The notes: generated by a model from the letters alone, not told the origin. DNA of 64,000 nucleotides from Deinandra increscens subsp. villosa (GCA_039602395.1 JBCNJP010000025.1:104398124-104462123); one strand, 5' to 3'; counted from the first letter of the stretch, positions 36,555 to 48,879 are shown. Translations and numbers: made by a program.

Positions 36555-36782
36555 TGGATGAAGGCCTTACAAAATGGTCATTTATGCAAAGGTGTATGGT
36601 CATTTACCATGAGGTCTTGGGTTCAAATCATATTTGTAATAAAAGAATAAAAAATAGGGGTTACAAGTTGGGTCATGCGGTTTTTCTCACCAGTAGTGAG
36701 TTTCCTCCTGATAGGGATTGGAGATGATCGGATGGATGGTGTAATATCTCCGTCGGTGATCCAAATTTGTCGTTAAAAACAT
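36555..36782 (+). mobile_element. tRNA-derived SINE, copy 2
   Basis: Same order of parts as 36165-36382: TGGTCATTTACCATGAGGTC, TTGGGTTCAAATC (B box), GGGGTTACAAGTTGG, CACCAGTAGTGAGTTTCCTC and GGTGATCCAAATTTGTCGTT plus A run. The two copies differ at many sites, so they are separate old insertions. Confidence 0.75.
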
Positions 36783-37314
36783 ATTTGTTTTGAAAAAGTC
36801 ATTTAGTTCTAAGAGGGTTAAAAAATATCCATAAACCGTACTAAAACGCAATTTAGTCATTTCGTAATTTTCTTTATTAAACCCAAAAAACTAAACCCCA
36901 GTTAACGGACTTTTTTTTATTAAAGAGTTGCAAAATGACTAAATTGCCCTTTAGTTAACGAACATTTTTTTATACCTATTATTGCTAAAGGATCTTTTCC
37001 GAAATAGGTATGTAAGTTCAAAGATATTTAGTATAATTAGGTTAGTTAAATGACATAATTCATAACTTGTATAAAATGTAAAGGACCTTTAGTGTAATTT
37101 ACTATTAGATATGGTGTTTTATACTATTATTGAGCTATCTGGATTGGACTGAGTATAAAATTAGTTCTAAATAGTTTTTTTTTGAATTTAAATCTGTACA
37201 GATTATAAGTTTTTTTTTAGAAAAAAAATCTTTTAGTTACAAGTATATATGGGGTTAAAATTGTCGAAGTTGTATGTATCTTGTGATCTCATCACCCTGT
37301 ATAAGGCTAAATGT
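36783..37314. other. Intergenic, no gene seen
   Basis: AT-rich sequence with A/T runs. A degenerate inverted arrangement of TTAGTTAACG / AGTTAACGGAC words near 36900-36970 hints at a decayed inverted repeat. Confidence 0.3.
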
Positions 37315-37515
37315 AGTGGTGGGCGCCAACTCTCCATAACGCTCCAATAACGCTCGGTGCAGTGGTGATAGCGTTCATGGCGTCGTTTGCTTTGGTACTT
37401 GAGAGGAGAGGAGGTGCCATCTACGTAACGTCTTTGGGCTTTTTTATCCTCATAACGCGCTCGCGGGAGGAGGGGGGGGATGAGGGGGCGGTGTTCAGCG
37501 CTATGTGCACTCTAA
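37315..37515. repeat. GC-rich MITE of the GGGCGGTGTT family
   Basis: Blocks GGGCGCCAACTCTCCATAAC, CATAACGCGCTCGCGGG and GGGGGCGGTGTTCAGCGC match the order seen at 35940-36010. Probably a non-autonomous Harbinger-type element; the ends are unclear. Confidence 0.45.
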
Positions 37516-38139
37516 ACGACCCACTAACGTACTGAGATATATGGGACCATCGTAGAGTTACCAGAACCTTAAAACGCATTTGACTAGCATTCGTAATACT
37601 TAGATTTTCCATTTTCTAAATCTACATCTTCATGTCTATCTCTAAATATAGAGTTTGATGAAATATTATTTGTGAGTATTTAAAAAAATTAATTAAATAA
37701 ATATTTGTCAGTGAGATGGAGATAGAAATGAAGAATGAGATGTGATAAGTTAAACAAATTTTAATAAATACTTTAAAAAATTAAAAAAATATATATAATA
37801 TTTAATCTAAATTGTATTATAACAAATTTGAGAAGGTTAAAATTCTCTTGTACTTAAAAAATTAAGAGTGTAAGGGACTAAAATCGTCTTTATCAAGTAT
37901 GCTATTAAATACAAAAAAAAAAACAAAAAAAACAAAAAAAAAACAAACAGTTACAAATAAATTTAATGATATAATTATATAAAAGCGTTAAACTAAATTT
38001 TAAAAATCGTTTTTATTTTGTATAAATATAATTTTTATCAAATTAATAAAAATATATAATATTTTACCAATTAATTAGTAAAACATTTATAAGTAAAGGT
38101 TGTAGATATATCCACCCACCAAATTGATATATTCACCTA

Positions 38140-38330
38140 TTTCCTACGGTCGTTTCATGTGAAACGACCCCAAAACGACCGTTTCAAACAAAACGACCTC
38201 AATACGATTTGTGGAAGGGGGGGGGGGGGGGGCTTGAACTTTAAGGTTGTCGTCGTCGCGACACGTCACATCGTTTTGCCTGAAACGACCATTTTGAATA
38301 AAATGACCGTAGAAATTGGGTTTTCCCTAG
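38140..38330. repeat. MITE-like inverted repeat with ACGACC motifs
   Basis: Left TTTCCTACGGTCGTTTCATG pairs with right AAAATGACCGTAGAAA. The interior has repeated AAACGACC words and a G15 run at 38217-38232. It lies 0.4-0.6 kb upstream of the MYB start. Confidence 0.55.
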
Positions 38331-38715
38331 TAAACTCACTTGATTTCACTATAACCACTCTAAGTTAGTGTCTTGTATTTCCTTATCACAATACACAAAC
38401 ACACTCGTATGTAAATTATAAAGAAAAAAAGAAAGATATATTCGCTCTAATCAAAACATGTGCTAAATGTAGATATGTGTATGGCTTTAAAAGAAGGGAC
38501 ACGTAGCCATAGAGATTAACAACGGACGGCCACCGAATCCGTTTGACTTCCCCTTTCCTTTCTTGTCTTCTCCTTGAATATTCTACCTCTTCTCTTATTA
38601 TATGTGTATACACGTATAGATATAAGATATATACACATACACACATACCCTCAATATATATATCTTTTGTGAAACAATTCAAACACACACACACGGATTA
38701 CAGAAGTTGAAGACG

Positions 38716-40038
38716 ATGGGAAGATCACCTAATTGTGAAAAGAGTAGTTTGAAGAAAGGTCCATGGACTGCAGAAGAAGATCAAAAACTTATCGATTACA
38801 TTCAAAAAAATGGTTATGGAAACTGGAGAACTCTCCCCACAAATGCTGGTAATTAATTAAGTTCTTAAATTCATGACATATATACATCAGCCAACTGTAT
38901 TTGTCTATTTCGGTTAACTCAGTTGGTTTCTGATTACTCGGGTGCAGGGTTACAGAGGTGCGGAAAGAGTTGCAGGTTAAGATGGACCAATTATCTGAGA
39001 CCGGATATTAAAAGAGGACGGTTCTCTTTTGAAGAAGAGGAAACAATTATTCAGCTACATAGCATGTTGGGGAACAAGTAAGTCGTCAAGTTTTTGATTA
39101 AATGATCACTTAAATGGTTTATTAAAACCTGGGTTTTCTTCAAAATATTATTTTTTATGATGGGTTTTGTTAAATCTTTGAAATAATTTTGATGTTCATG
39201 ATTTGTCTAATCATTGGTGTACTTTTGGTCATTTGACAGATGGTCTAATATTGCAGCTCATTTACCCGGAAGAACCGATAACGAAATCAAAAATTACTGG
39301 AACACCCATATAAGGAAAAGACTTCTTCGTATGGGAATCGATCCAGTCACTCACACTCCTCGGCTTGATCTACTAGACATGCCATCTGTTTTGAGCTCAT
39401 CTTTTTATAACTCGTCTTGCACAAACATGTTTGGGGTTCAATCCGTGACGAATCCAGGATTTTTAAGGCTAGCAGCTTCGCTCCTCTCGTCTCAACGTGA
39501 TCAAAACAGTAACTTGGTTCACCAAAATCATCAAGAAAACAAATTCGGACACCCCCTTCAAGTTCAAGAAAACACTCAAGTCCAATTTCAAAACCAAGAT
39601 CACCAAACCCTAATTCAAGATCATGTCCCTAGTTGTGCCCCATTGAATAACTCCACTTGTGTTACATTTACTAGTGAATCTGCCCAACTCAAGGAACCAA
39701 CTGTAGACCAAGTACTTCCTTTAAATTTTCCGCATTTTGACCAGCAAACATGCCATGTAAACGATTGCGTAAACGATCTTGACCGCCTTATTGCCAACGA
39801 AGGTTACCAACGGCACATTATTGATCCCATGTCGAGTTTGACTTCAAGCGGCTTTGACTTGCCGCCACATGTATCAAACCTATCGAGACCTTCATCAAGC
39901 CCGGCTTCTCTAAACTCGAATTCGACTAGTTGCATCATCAACGGAAGCAACACCGAAGATGAAAGAGAAATTAGCAATTGTAGCAACTTGTTCAAATATG
40001 AATATCAAGAAATCTTGGATTCTACTGTTTTTATGTAA
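38716..40038 (+). CDS. R2R3-MYB transcription factor, MYB41/74/102-like (subgroup 11)
   Basis: Exons 38716-38848, 38948-39077 and 39240-40038 (intron positions classic for R2R3-MYBs) give 353 aa. R2 (about 14-61) reads [18 protein letters not shown] ... [11 protein letters not shown] / [19 protein letters not shown]3 (about 67-112) reads [49 protein letters not shown], with Phe in place of the first Trp, as is normal. Just after R3 comes [19 protein letters not shown], the signature shared with AtMYB102, MYB74 and MYB41, then [15 protein letters not shown]. The tail is Asn/Gln/Ser-rich with an acidic end, a likely activation region. Family roles include suberin/cuticle deposition and wound, osmotic and ABA responses. 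No bHLH-interaction motif is apparent. A TA-rich TATA-like stretch (TATAAGATATATAC) lies at 38621-38634. Confidence 0.92.
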
Positions 40039-41714
40039 TTTTATGAATATATTGTTATTTGAATCTACCTACATGATCATAATTTAGAAGTGTTAAGTGT
40101 TTTTTAATCCCTTTAATATACATTTTATTATTGTTATTTGGTTTCCATTATTGGTGACGTCCTTTGTTTTAACTATTTCTAATTGATGCTTTGTCAAATA
40201 TGTAAAAATATATAATTTATAATTAATTCAACATCAAATAATTATTATTGGGTATTATTTCCACAATCTTACGATATTTATAATAGAGAGTTGACTATGC
40301 ATGCATGGTGATCTTGACAGATGTACTTTCACATAAAATAATATATCTTTGATGGCATTCATTGTTACACATAATCAACTAATTAATTATTATATATATT
40401 TACTTTACACAACTATCAATTAATTGTGCAAGATTAAACGTATCTAGTTACCAATATACTTTCATTTCTAAAGAGAAACTTCTAAAGAGAAATAAAGATG
40501 GTGGTCATTTGATACCTAATTGAGGTGTAACGGAACTCGTCATAAAAAAAGTTATATATGTTCAAATCTTAAAACAGGGGAGTGTAGAAGAATTATTATT
40601 TAGAAAACTTTAAATTCAATAAAAGAAAAGTAAAGTACAATGTCAAAAATTGGTTTTTCTTAAACGATAAGTAATTTTTTATTCGTGGTCCTCCTTCCAT
40701 CCAACTTTTCCATCTATATGCATAAATAAAACTCAATAAAGTCATTCATTCGCATATATTAACTTTCTTAATGTCAATTGAAATCGAAACTATAACTATT
40801 GATGATAGAAAGAGAATAATGGGGTACGTAATATATTTTTTAATTTAGTTTTTAGTTTAAGTCTTTAGGTATAAAAATACCATTTTGTCATAAAAATAAA
40901 TAAATCTAATTAGAAAAGTTTCATTATTAAAACTAAAATACCATCAAAATATATCTTGTTAAAAGACTTAGAAAATTAAATAATTTGGAAAAGCAAAGAA
41001 GAAAGTGGTGAAGTACACAATGACAACACGCCAACTATTTTGTTAAATTATATATCCGCAAATTAATTAAAAAAACAATGGTTTCTTATTTCCCAACAGT
41101 CAAATTCCGGCGACCTGGCAGCCACTGGACACGTATCCCCTACAACTTTTTTTTTTTTTTTTTTTTTGCAAGTAAACATTAAAACATGCACTTTTCATGT
41201 GTAGATATGGCTATTTATACTTTTGATACTTGTACAAATTAAATGGTTTTGTTAGTTTACTCATCACCCTAGCTAGCTAGGTGACTAAACAAAACATTTT
41301 GGACGTGTTGGATAATGGGTCGACTGTGATTGGTCTAGAATCAAAACCACGTAGGTGATGGCTTAACACTATTGGTCTATTGGTCTAGAAAAATTGACAG
41401 CAACCTTCTTCACGTAAATCAGTTGCAAATTGTATAATATATATATAATAGTAGACATTAAATTTTGGGGTGAGTTTGGTTTTTCTTAAATATACGGGCA
41501 TGAGATGTGGAGATGGAGAATGGAATAATGCAGTGACTTTCTAATTTTACTTTTTATTATTTTTTTTTTATGTATTCACTAAAATTTTGAGGTTTGGTGT
41601 AGAATAGGTAAAAAAACCAGACTACTTTTGTAATTTAGTTTGATGTAAATTTCTAATAGTTAGAAAGAAAGAATAAGTATTCAGTAAAAATCGAAAGGTA
41701 ACATACACGACTCA
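40039..41714. other. MYB downstream intergenic, no gene seen
   Basis: AT-rich, with a T run at 41148-41167. No coding or structured elements were recognised apart from short AT-rich repeats. The first 100 bases probably hold the MYB 3' UTR. Confidence 0.4.
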
Positions 41715-42105
41715 AGTTAACAAGCAGGGAAGGCGGGTAACAAGCTGCGTCGTCTGCCCTTTTTGAATAGCAAACCCTAGACGTATAAAAAAACATTCTT
41801 CAATCTAGAGGCCACGATATTCCCGTACATGACTTTTTGGATCCGGCTCAACATGGCCACCGCTTCCAACTCAAGATGACTAAATGTATCAAAAGCGAAG
41901 GGAACAAACACATGTTGATTTTCGATGCACGTTTTCTCGTGTTTGTTCACCTTCGCGGCAGTCGCTCTGGACGCCGCCTGGCCCGCCGTGAAGGTACTGC
42001 CCCTCAGCCCCACAAGGGGAGAAACCCTCGTTAAATCGACACAGGCATGCTTCCCATTCTGTCACCAAAAAACAAGTATGTCGGCTGGCCTGAGGGTTTT
42101 AGAAA
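41715..42105 (-). mobile_element. 3' fragment of the RLE-type non-LTR element
   Basis: Aligns by eye with 12610-13000: GGCGGGTAACAAGCTGCG, then MGLRGSTFTAGQAASRAT and KTCIENQHVFVPFAFDTFS on the minus strand, and the RLE motif pieces RPADILVF and KHACVDLT upstream in shifted frames. It lacks the RT, the zinc knuckle and everything beyond 42105, and it is frameshifted. The 3' end carries no long A tail. Confidence 0.85.
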
Positions 42106-42124
42106 GCCAGAAAGGATAAGTAGT

Positions 42125-42215
42125 ATGGAGCCAATGTAGGACTAGTTCACTTGGTAGAGGTTTGATCCTCTTAGTTGGAGGTCCGGGGTTTAAACCTAGG
42201 CAATGATGTATTTGA
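42125..42215 (+). mobile_element. tRNA-like SINE fragment
   Basis: ACTAGTTCACTTGGTAGAGG (A-box-like) and GGTCCGGGGTTTAAACCTAG (B-box-like) are spaced as in a tRNA. No 3' body was found before the Helitron-like end at 42222. Confidence 0.5.
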
Positions 42216-42221
42216 TATATA

Positions 42222-42600
42222 TCTATACTATATAATAAACAAAAAATGTTGTCATACTATAATTAGTAAAAAAGAACACTTGTCATCCCCATAAAATTTT
42301 GGATTAAGTCAAAATTTTAATATGTAGTTATTCAAATACTAAATTTTCATATTAGGGTTTATTTAAAAAGTTTATTTAATTTAAACTTTTAATAAGTAAT
42401 TACCAATAAGTAATTATTCAAATGCAAATTTTTTTATATTAAGGTTAGTAATTATCCAAATACTAAATTATAATATTAAGGTTGATATTTTATTCAAGAT
42501 AATATTTTTATTGTATATATATTATATTTCATTAAAATAATATATTTTATTGCATATACTTTAATATTTTGATATAATGCTTATAATACTTTATTCATTA
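42222..42600. mobile_element. Helitron-like 5' terminus
   Basis: TCTATACTATATAATAAACA at 42222 is a standard plant Helitron 5' end and matches 11868. It is followed by AAAAAATGTTGTCATAC and AACACTTGTCATCCCC. The remainder is AT-rich. The 3' end (hairpin plus CTRR) was not located. Confidence 0.55.
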
Positions 42601-43534
42601 CTTTTTTACACATTCATCCCAGAGGAAACTCACCGCCTAAATGTATGTTGTCGTAAAACCTCTGACCCAGTTATATGACGATTAACATATTGATACAAAA
42701 CTGACTTCTAAACTTTTCGATCCCATGAAAAAATAAAGATATGGGTTTACCACTGACACTTATATAAGTGAAATATAAAAGACGATGAAATTAAAAATAT
42801 TCGAATGGTGATAGGTTTGACGATCGTGTTAAATGTCTTGTAACAATTAGTATGGGGTCATTGACTATTGTCACTAGCCACCATGTGAATATGTGATGTG
42901 ATCACTATATCGTTCATGTAAATGAGCCATTAGCATTAGGCTTAAATTCAACCAACCACGTACATATAAACACGGGTGGTCCATATGGACAATTGGACAT
43001 GACATAAGTCTTCATTTTTAATAACAACACTATATTCTTTTATGTATTGTTGTATTTTAGGATTCGATAATATTAAAGCTAATATCTAAGCAAGACCGAT
43101 ATTACTAGGATTAAGATTAAAAATCTTCAATTGAACAATTTTATATCTTGCCAACCTTGTCCTAGTGGGGGGGGGGGGGGGGGTGGGGGTGGGGGGCGTA
43201 AATTTATCTTGCCAATGATCCCCTGTCAATTAAACATTTCTATGTCTTACGTCTTACCTAGAGGTCACGGGTTCCATCCCTAACAATGATGTTTCAGGTA
43301 TAATTTAGTAGTAGATTAGAGGGTGTGTATCTTAGCCGTTAAAAAAAACATTTCTATATCTTTTATAATATTAAATGCACATGTGTATATATGTACATTC
43401 ACACTAGTAGCTATATGCAGAAAGGAGAGATGAGAGAATTAACGAAAATAAAAAAAATGAGTCGGGAGAGAGAATCAAACTATTTGTTTGAATTTATCAT
43501 TTATACTTAATTTTAATTACATATTTAATTAGGG
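42601..43534. other. Intergenic with poly(G) run and SINE tail
   Basis: No gene. There is an interrupted G tract at 43169-43197. At 43245-43350 a B-box-like GGTCACGGGTTCCATCCCT and a tail TTAGCCGTT plus A run indicate another SINE of the 8141 type. Confidence 0.45.
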
Positions 43535-44450
43535 GTGTTCATTAAGTCGAATTCGAGTTATTCGAATCGAGTTTTTCAAATTTATAAAATTTAAAACTGG
43601 ATTTGAATTCTACTCGAATTCGACTCGAATTCGAATAAAATTTACCTAAACGAATTCGAATAAGTTTATTCGAATTCGAATCCATTCGAATAAACCAAAT
43701 TAGAAAAAAAAATATATTTAATATCTAGTAATTTATACATGTTACTTAACATCTCAACAATTCATTATGGATGCATTGATGAAGTGGTTGAACACGAATT
43801 ATTTATACTGATGAGGACGTGAATATTTATTAGTGATGAAGTGATTTGAAGAAGTTGACTCTTTTCTAGATTAGTGTTGAAATGACTTAAAGACGTGGCA
43901 ACGTGATGCGACTAGAGATGAACCAATTAGTGATGAATTGATTTGAAGGTTTCATCTGTTGTGACTAGTATAAGAACAACGGCGCTAGAAAGGGGATGTA
44001 GATGAGTTGATGCGGTTGTGATAGACTAGGGTAAGAATGTCGTTCAAAAGAATAAATTATAATTTAGGTTATGATTTTGATCACAATATAATGAATAGTG
44101 TGAAAATGGACCGGATACAATAGTAATATTAGGAATTACATAAGCCCAATAGTTTGGACTTTGACACATAATAAAATCTTAAATTATATATAGTAAAAAT
44201 ATTTTAAAAAGTATATATAAAATCCTTATTCGAGTTATTCGAGTCGAATTGGATTGGAATATTCAGACTCGAATTCGAATAAGTTATTTGGTTCGAATCA
44301 GGATTCGACTCAGATAACTCGATATTCGAATTCGAATTCGATTCGAACCGAATATCAAATTATTTGAGTCCGATTCAAATAAGAGAAAACCTCTATTTTA
44401 GTCCTTGAGGTTTGTTATTCGAATTCGATATTCGAATTCGAATTCATAAT
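43535..44450. repeat. Foldback-like repeat rich in ATTCGAATTCG motifs
   Basis: The left block (43535-43700) and right block (44225-44450) are packed with TCGAATTCGAAT-type palindromes around a TA-rich centre. GGGGTGTTCATTAAGTCGAA opens the left block. It resembles non-autonomous DNA elements with degenerate palindromic ends. No ORF. Confidence 0.5.
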
Positions 44451-45744
44451 GAGAGATAATATATCGAAAGAATGAATGCGAAAATTGAAAGGATAACGTA
44501 CGGCTGTTCTTTTGACCGGACCACCGTGAGACACCTCAAATTAAATTAGAACACACACTAAAATCGCTTTCCCGACCGCCCAAAGAAAAAAGTGGTCGTC
44601 TAAAGTTGGCTTATGTCTTGTCTTTGCATTATTTATATCATGTTGTTTCAACTTTTCTTCATAATTTCCAAAACTAAAAGTTATCTTTTGAGTTTTTCTT
44701 CCTCACTTTTTGCCCTTTTAATTTTCCAACTTATTTTTGTTTTCATATTTATATATACTAACAAAAATCATTGTCGAAGCTGCTTAGAAAATTCACTCTT
44801 CAAACTATGCGTGAGTTATTTTAAAAAAAATGATTTCTTAAATAAACGTTGTAATTTTTTATGTATGTATAGTTTTGACTCCAATATAAACACCAAACAA
44901 GCTCCTCATGTGGTGGTCAAAATGGACGTTGAACAAGAAAAAAATTCACGTGGGGAAAGGAAGATTTAAACTCGTGTGTCGGGTGAGCACGGTGGCGGAC
45001 CTAGGCTTATGCTTAGGGGTTCGCCCGACACCATGAAATTTTTTGACGGTGTAGTATTTTTCCGATTTTTTTTAACTAAACCTCATGAAATTTTCACCGA
45101 TTCTCAACTTTAAAAAAAAAAGTTAATTTGTAGTTTCAAAAGTATGATTGAAGTTTTCAACACTAATTAGCCCAATAATATTTATGGTTTTAACCCAATT
45201 ATCTAAACCCAACTACCCAAACCCAATAAATTATAATATACCTAAAACTAAAAAAAAAATCCCAGAAATATGAAAGGTCATCTGTTCCGTATGTGAGCAC
45301 GACAAACACCGAAACACGTAGAAGAGCATCGAGCGACGAATGTCACGGAGAGAGTAGCGATTGACTGTAGATCAGGCGAGGCGGCGGCAACCGGCGAGGC
45401 AGTAACCGGATGACGTATGATATCACTTTTGTTATGCGTTTTTATATTTTAAGTTGTTTTTTTTATCATGTAACACACTCACGCAAGATATCTTGTAGCT
45501 TCTGAATTATATTCTCATCCATAGATTGAACCGATCCATATGGGATCTAGCCTGAATCTGTAAAGATCCCAACGACAACAACGGTGGCATGAATCCAAAT
45601 AACCTACCAGCGGACACATTTGAACATGGTTGTTTTTCTTTTTATCTACCTTTAAAAAGACCGTGAGACTATATATATAGTCATTCTCGTAAGCGGATCC
45701 GGTTGAACCTGAAGATCCAAATTCCCAGCAATGATAGCTTACCA
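44451..45744. other. Intergenic, no credible gene
   Basis: A 118-codon plus-strand frame at 44613-44969 is Phe/Leu-rich from AT-rich DNA and has no domain. Around 44985-45060 is a degenerate repeat (GGTGGCGGACCTAGGC, TTTTTGACGGTGTAG) related to 4050-4120. Confidence 0.4.
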
Positions 45745-45753
45745 CAAAATATT

Positions 45754-46050
45754 GAATCAATGAATTTTTTTCAAGAATAGTATTAATATATAAGATTTTA
45801 ACAAAAATAGAAGTTCAAATTTTTTTTTTTCAAAAAAAGGAATCCTGCACTTCCCAAGTGCGGGGGTTAGCTTCGGGTTAGGCTCGGGAGAACTCACAGG
45901 AAACGAACGAGGAAGAGGTGGGTCTAGTCGGGGTTCCCAAGTGCGGGACACCAGTCCACCGCATTTACCAACTGCGGGACACAAAGAGGGCTATCAGATG
46001 GTGGGTCCAGCCGGGGTTCCCAAGTGCGGGACACCTGTCAACTGAGCGAA
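45754..46050 (+). repeat. Left terminal inverted repeat with four hairpin units
   Basis: Units of the type TTCCCAAGTGCGGGACACC are centred near 45855, 45945, 45972 and 46025. The outermost is nearly self-complementary (TGCACTTCCCAAGTGCGGG). The repeats lie just inside the element's AT-rich tip. Confidence 0.8.
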
Positions 46051-46286
46051 ACCCTAGCACGGGTTCCCGGTGCATGCATGGTTTTTTTCTGAATTTTGAC
46101 CAGCTTTATTAATGTTACCTACCAAGAATTCAAAGGCATTTGACCATTCGAAATTTTACCAAGACTTTGAAAAATTTACCTACATTTTTCTTTAAATACC
46201 ACATTCAAACACAAATACTAATACTTCTCCATCCCTTCAAACACAAATATTTCTTCATCTCTACCATCAAACACAATCACCATACA

Positions 46287-48506
46287 ATGCAAGGAGGATC
46301 ACAAATTTACCCTGGTCCCCGAAATAACGATTTGTTATGGCTGGGTGCTAACCATCGAGCTCACCACGTGTATTACTCCCCAACCTTTGACAGAAATAAA
46401 CCTCTTAAACTTAGACGGGGAGATCGGCATTTTTGGAAATTTATAGTCGAAAAAATGAAGGATGAATTGTTCCCGGCGAAGCTGATCGAGTACCTGAAGA
46501 TATCCGGGTTTTACGGCGTGCTACAATGTCATTACGACAAGGTTGATAATCACCTTGTAACATCACTGGTTGAGCCTTGGCGGCCTGAAACTCACACGTT
46601 TCACTTTCCCTTTGGTGAAGCCACAATTACCCTTGAGGATGTTCAAATGCTATAGGGTTTACCACTCAGTGACCGGGTAGTTTCTGGTTCCGATTTTAAG
46701 TGGGACAACCAACAAAAAATAGATAATTGTGCAAATTTTTTGGGGATAACAGGTCTAGAGGGACAAGACCTCAGCACCAACACAATCAGGTTTACCACTA
46801 TTCTTAAAGAAATAAAGGCATCTTGGCCGGGACCCAACGCAAGCCACGAAGAATGCTTGAAAATTGCAAGATGCATTATAATGCATCTTATAGGTACCGT
46901 TGTTCTTCCTGACCATTCAGTTTCTGCAATGTATTACTTCCACTTGCAAAACTTGATTGATCTCAGAGAATGTGGAAAGTTGAGCTGGGGAAGTGCTGCG
47001 CTTGCATGTCTGTATAGGAATTTATGCAAAGCTGCAGAGCCCAGCAATTGGGAATTGGCCGGACCTACCATGTTGTTGCAAATGTGGGCATGAGAGAGAA
47101 TACCCCGAATTGCCCCAAGAATTAGAGAAGGCTTCGATTTTTCAACACCGTTTGGTGGAAGGTACTCACTAATAATTAATTAAAATAATTTATCAATTAT
47201 TATTTGATAACACTTTTATAAAAATGGTTTGTAGGTGGCGTGGTAGCTTGAGTTGGGCTGGCGTAATAAGGTCTTCATTGACGGACTTTCGATCACATAT
47301 TCAGTGCTTAAACACCGACGAGGTTATAAAATTCATATTACTTGGCAATTTATAATTTTTAAATTTTTACTATATATTAATTAGTTTATTTTTTTAATAG
47401 TTTACTTGGAGACCTTATGAGCATGTTGCACACCTAATAAACCCAATGTATACGAGAGGAAGAGCGTGTTGGAACTGTGACACGTATCTTATAGTTTTTG
47501 AGGTTGTTGAGCCCCATCTGCCGAGCAGGGTTATGAGACAGTTTGGATTTTTTCAAACAGTCTCCACTAACCTTCTCATAACTCGTGATGAGCACACAAC
47601 ATTACATGGTCTTTCGAGAAAACCTACTACAATAAACTGGAATCAAGAGTGTGCCATGTACATTGCTCACTGGATTAATCGTATGGCTCACGTTGTAACA
47701 GGGCAAGAATGTGGTAGCGAGTATAGGGCTAGTCCTATGTATATGAATTGGTTCTTGGAAAGAACGTCTTTCTACGTTGAAGATCCAGCTAGACAAACTG
47801 AAAACACCACGAGGGATGTGAACATTGGTGGAAGGTTTGAATTGTTGGTATGTATTGTTTTTTTAAATACATAACTTTATATATTTTGCTTTTTAAAAAC
47901 TATTATAACTTGTCTTGTTGGATAACATTGTAGACTCAGGGCATTGGGGATATGCATAGAATGGCAAGTCAAGATAACCCGTTTGGTCTTGACAATCAAC
48001 TGGGTGGGGTTCAACAAATGGAGCAACATTATTTAAATCTTGCCGGTGCGCAACATAACCTTGACTACCAAACGTCGCATTTGGCTAGTCAATGGAACCC
48101 GTTTGAGTTTCCCCCACATCCTCCTTATAATGTTGACCGTCCGGTTACAAGAGCTGATCAAAGGAATACGGATACATATTTTCGGTTCCGTGAACCATAT
48201 ACAGGAAATGTTCCTAATTATAGTTATAATGAAACTGAAGAATCCAGCAGCTCAATGAATGAGGCTAGTAGTTCAACAAATCAAGAATTCATGAGTAATC
48301 ATAGTGGCTCAATGAATGAACCTGATAATTTTCATCAAACTACTAGTTTACAGTTTACCCCTTGGCAACACGAAGACTTCAGCCATAGTACTGTTGGTGG
48401 TGACGGGTTCGGAGAATACTTAAATTGGATTTGTGGACTAAATGAAGAAGACATTTTCTTAATTGGATTTGTGGTGATTGAAATTTCTGCACTTGAAAAT
48501 ACTTAA
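46287..48506 (+). pseudogene. Plant mobile domain (PMD, MAIN-like) gene inside the MULE, two nonsense codons
   Basis: Exons 46287-47161, 47235-47322, 47401-47847 and 47934-48506 have consensus splice sites and keep frame over 660 codons. Inside exon 1, codon 123 is TAG (46653-46655) and codon 269 is TGA (47091-47093), both where PMD proteins usually have Trp (before GLPLSDR and after LLQMWA). PMD hallmarks: HTFHFPFGEATITLEDVQML, ALACLYRNLCKAAEPSNWEL, IPRIAPR, and WRPYEHV followed by PHLPSRVMRQFGFFQTV. The last exon is Asn/Gln/Ser-rich and low in complexity. PMD proteins (MAIN, MAIL1) act in silencing and genome stability, and the domain is also found in plant transposons. Introns are retained, so the gene was captured or inherited as DNA. 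It would need readthrough to be full length. Confidence 0.85.
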
Positions 48507-48879
48507 AGAAGATGGCGTTTTGTGAGAATTCAACTGAGATAAACTCTCAATTTAAAGATGACGTTTTCTAGTGTTCTCATGCAATCAATTTGAGTCATCA
48601 TATCAGTGTTTTTGCAGAGGAATCAATTCAGCCTTAATCATTTTGAGTGATCAAATCAGTGTTTTTTCGTATGCAGGAATCAATTCGAGTCATCAAATCA
48701 GTGTTTTTTCGTATGCTCCATCAATTCGAGTCATCAAATCATACAGAAAATGTCACATGCATGCAGAAAATGTCACATGCATGCAGTCTGCTTCATAGTT
48801 TTAATGCATGAGCATCGTTGCTTTTTAAAAAAAACAAAACTAGGGTTTCTTTTAAATAAAAAAAACAAAATTAGGGTTT

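Noticed and set aside
38217..38232. Poly(G) run as a functional quadruplex
   Set aside because: Single homopolymer inside a MITE-like repeat, prone to sequencing error; no support for function.
42125..42215. Functional tRNA gene
   Set aside because: A- and B-box-like words are present, but the arms do not fold into a proper cloverleaf by eye; best seen as a SINE fragment.
44613..44969. 118-codon plus-strand frame
   Set aside because: Phe/Leu/Ile-rich translation of AT-rich DNA; no recognisable motif.
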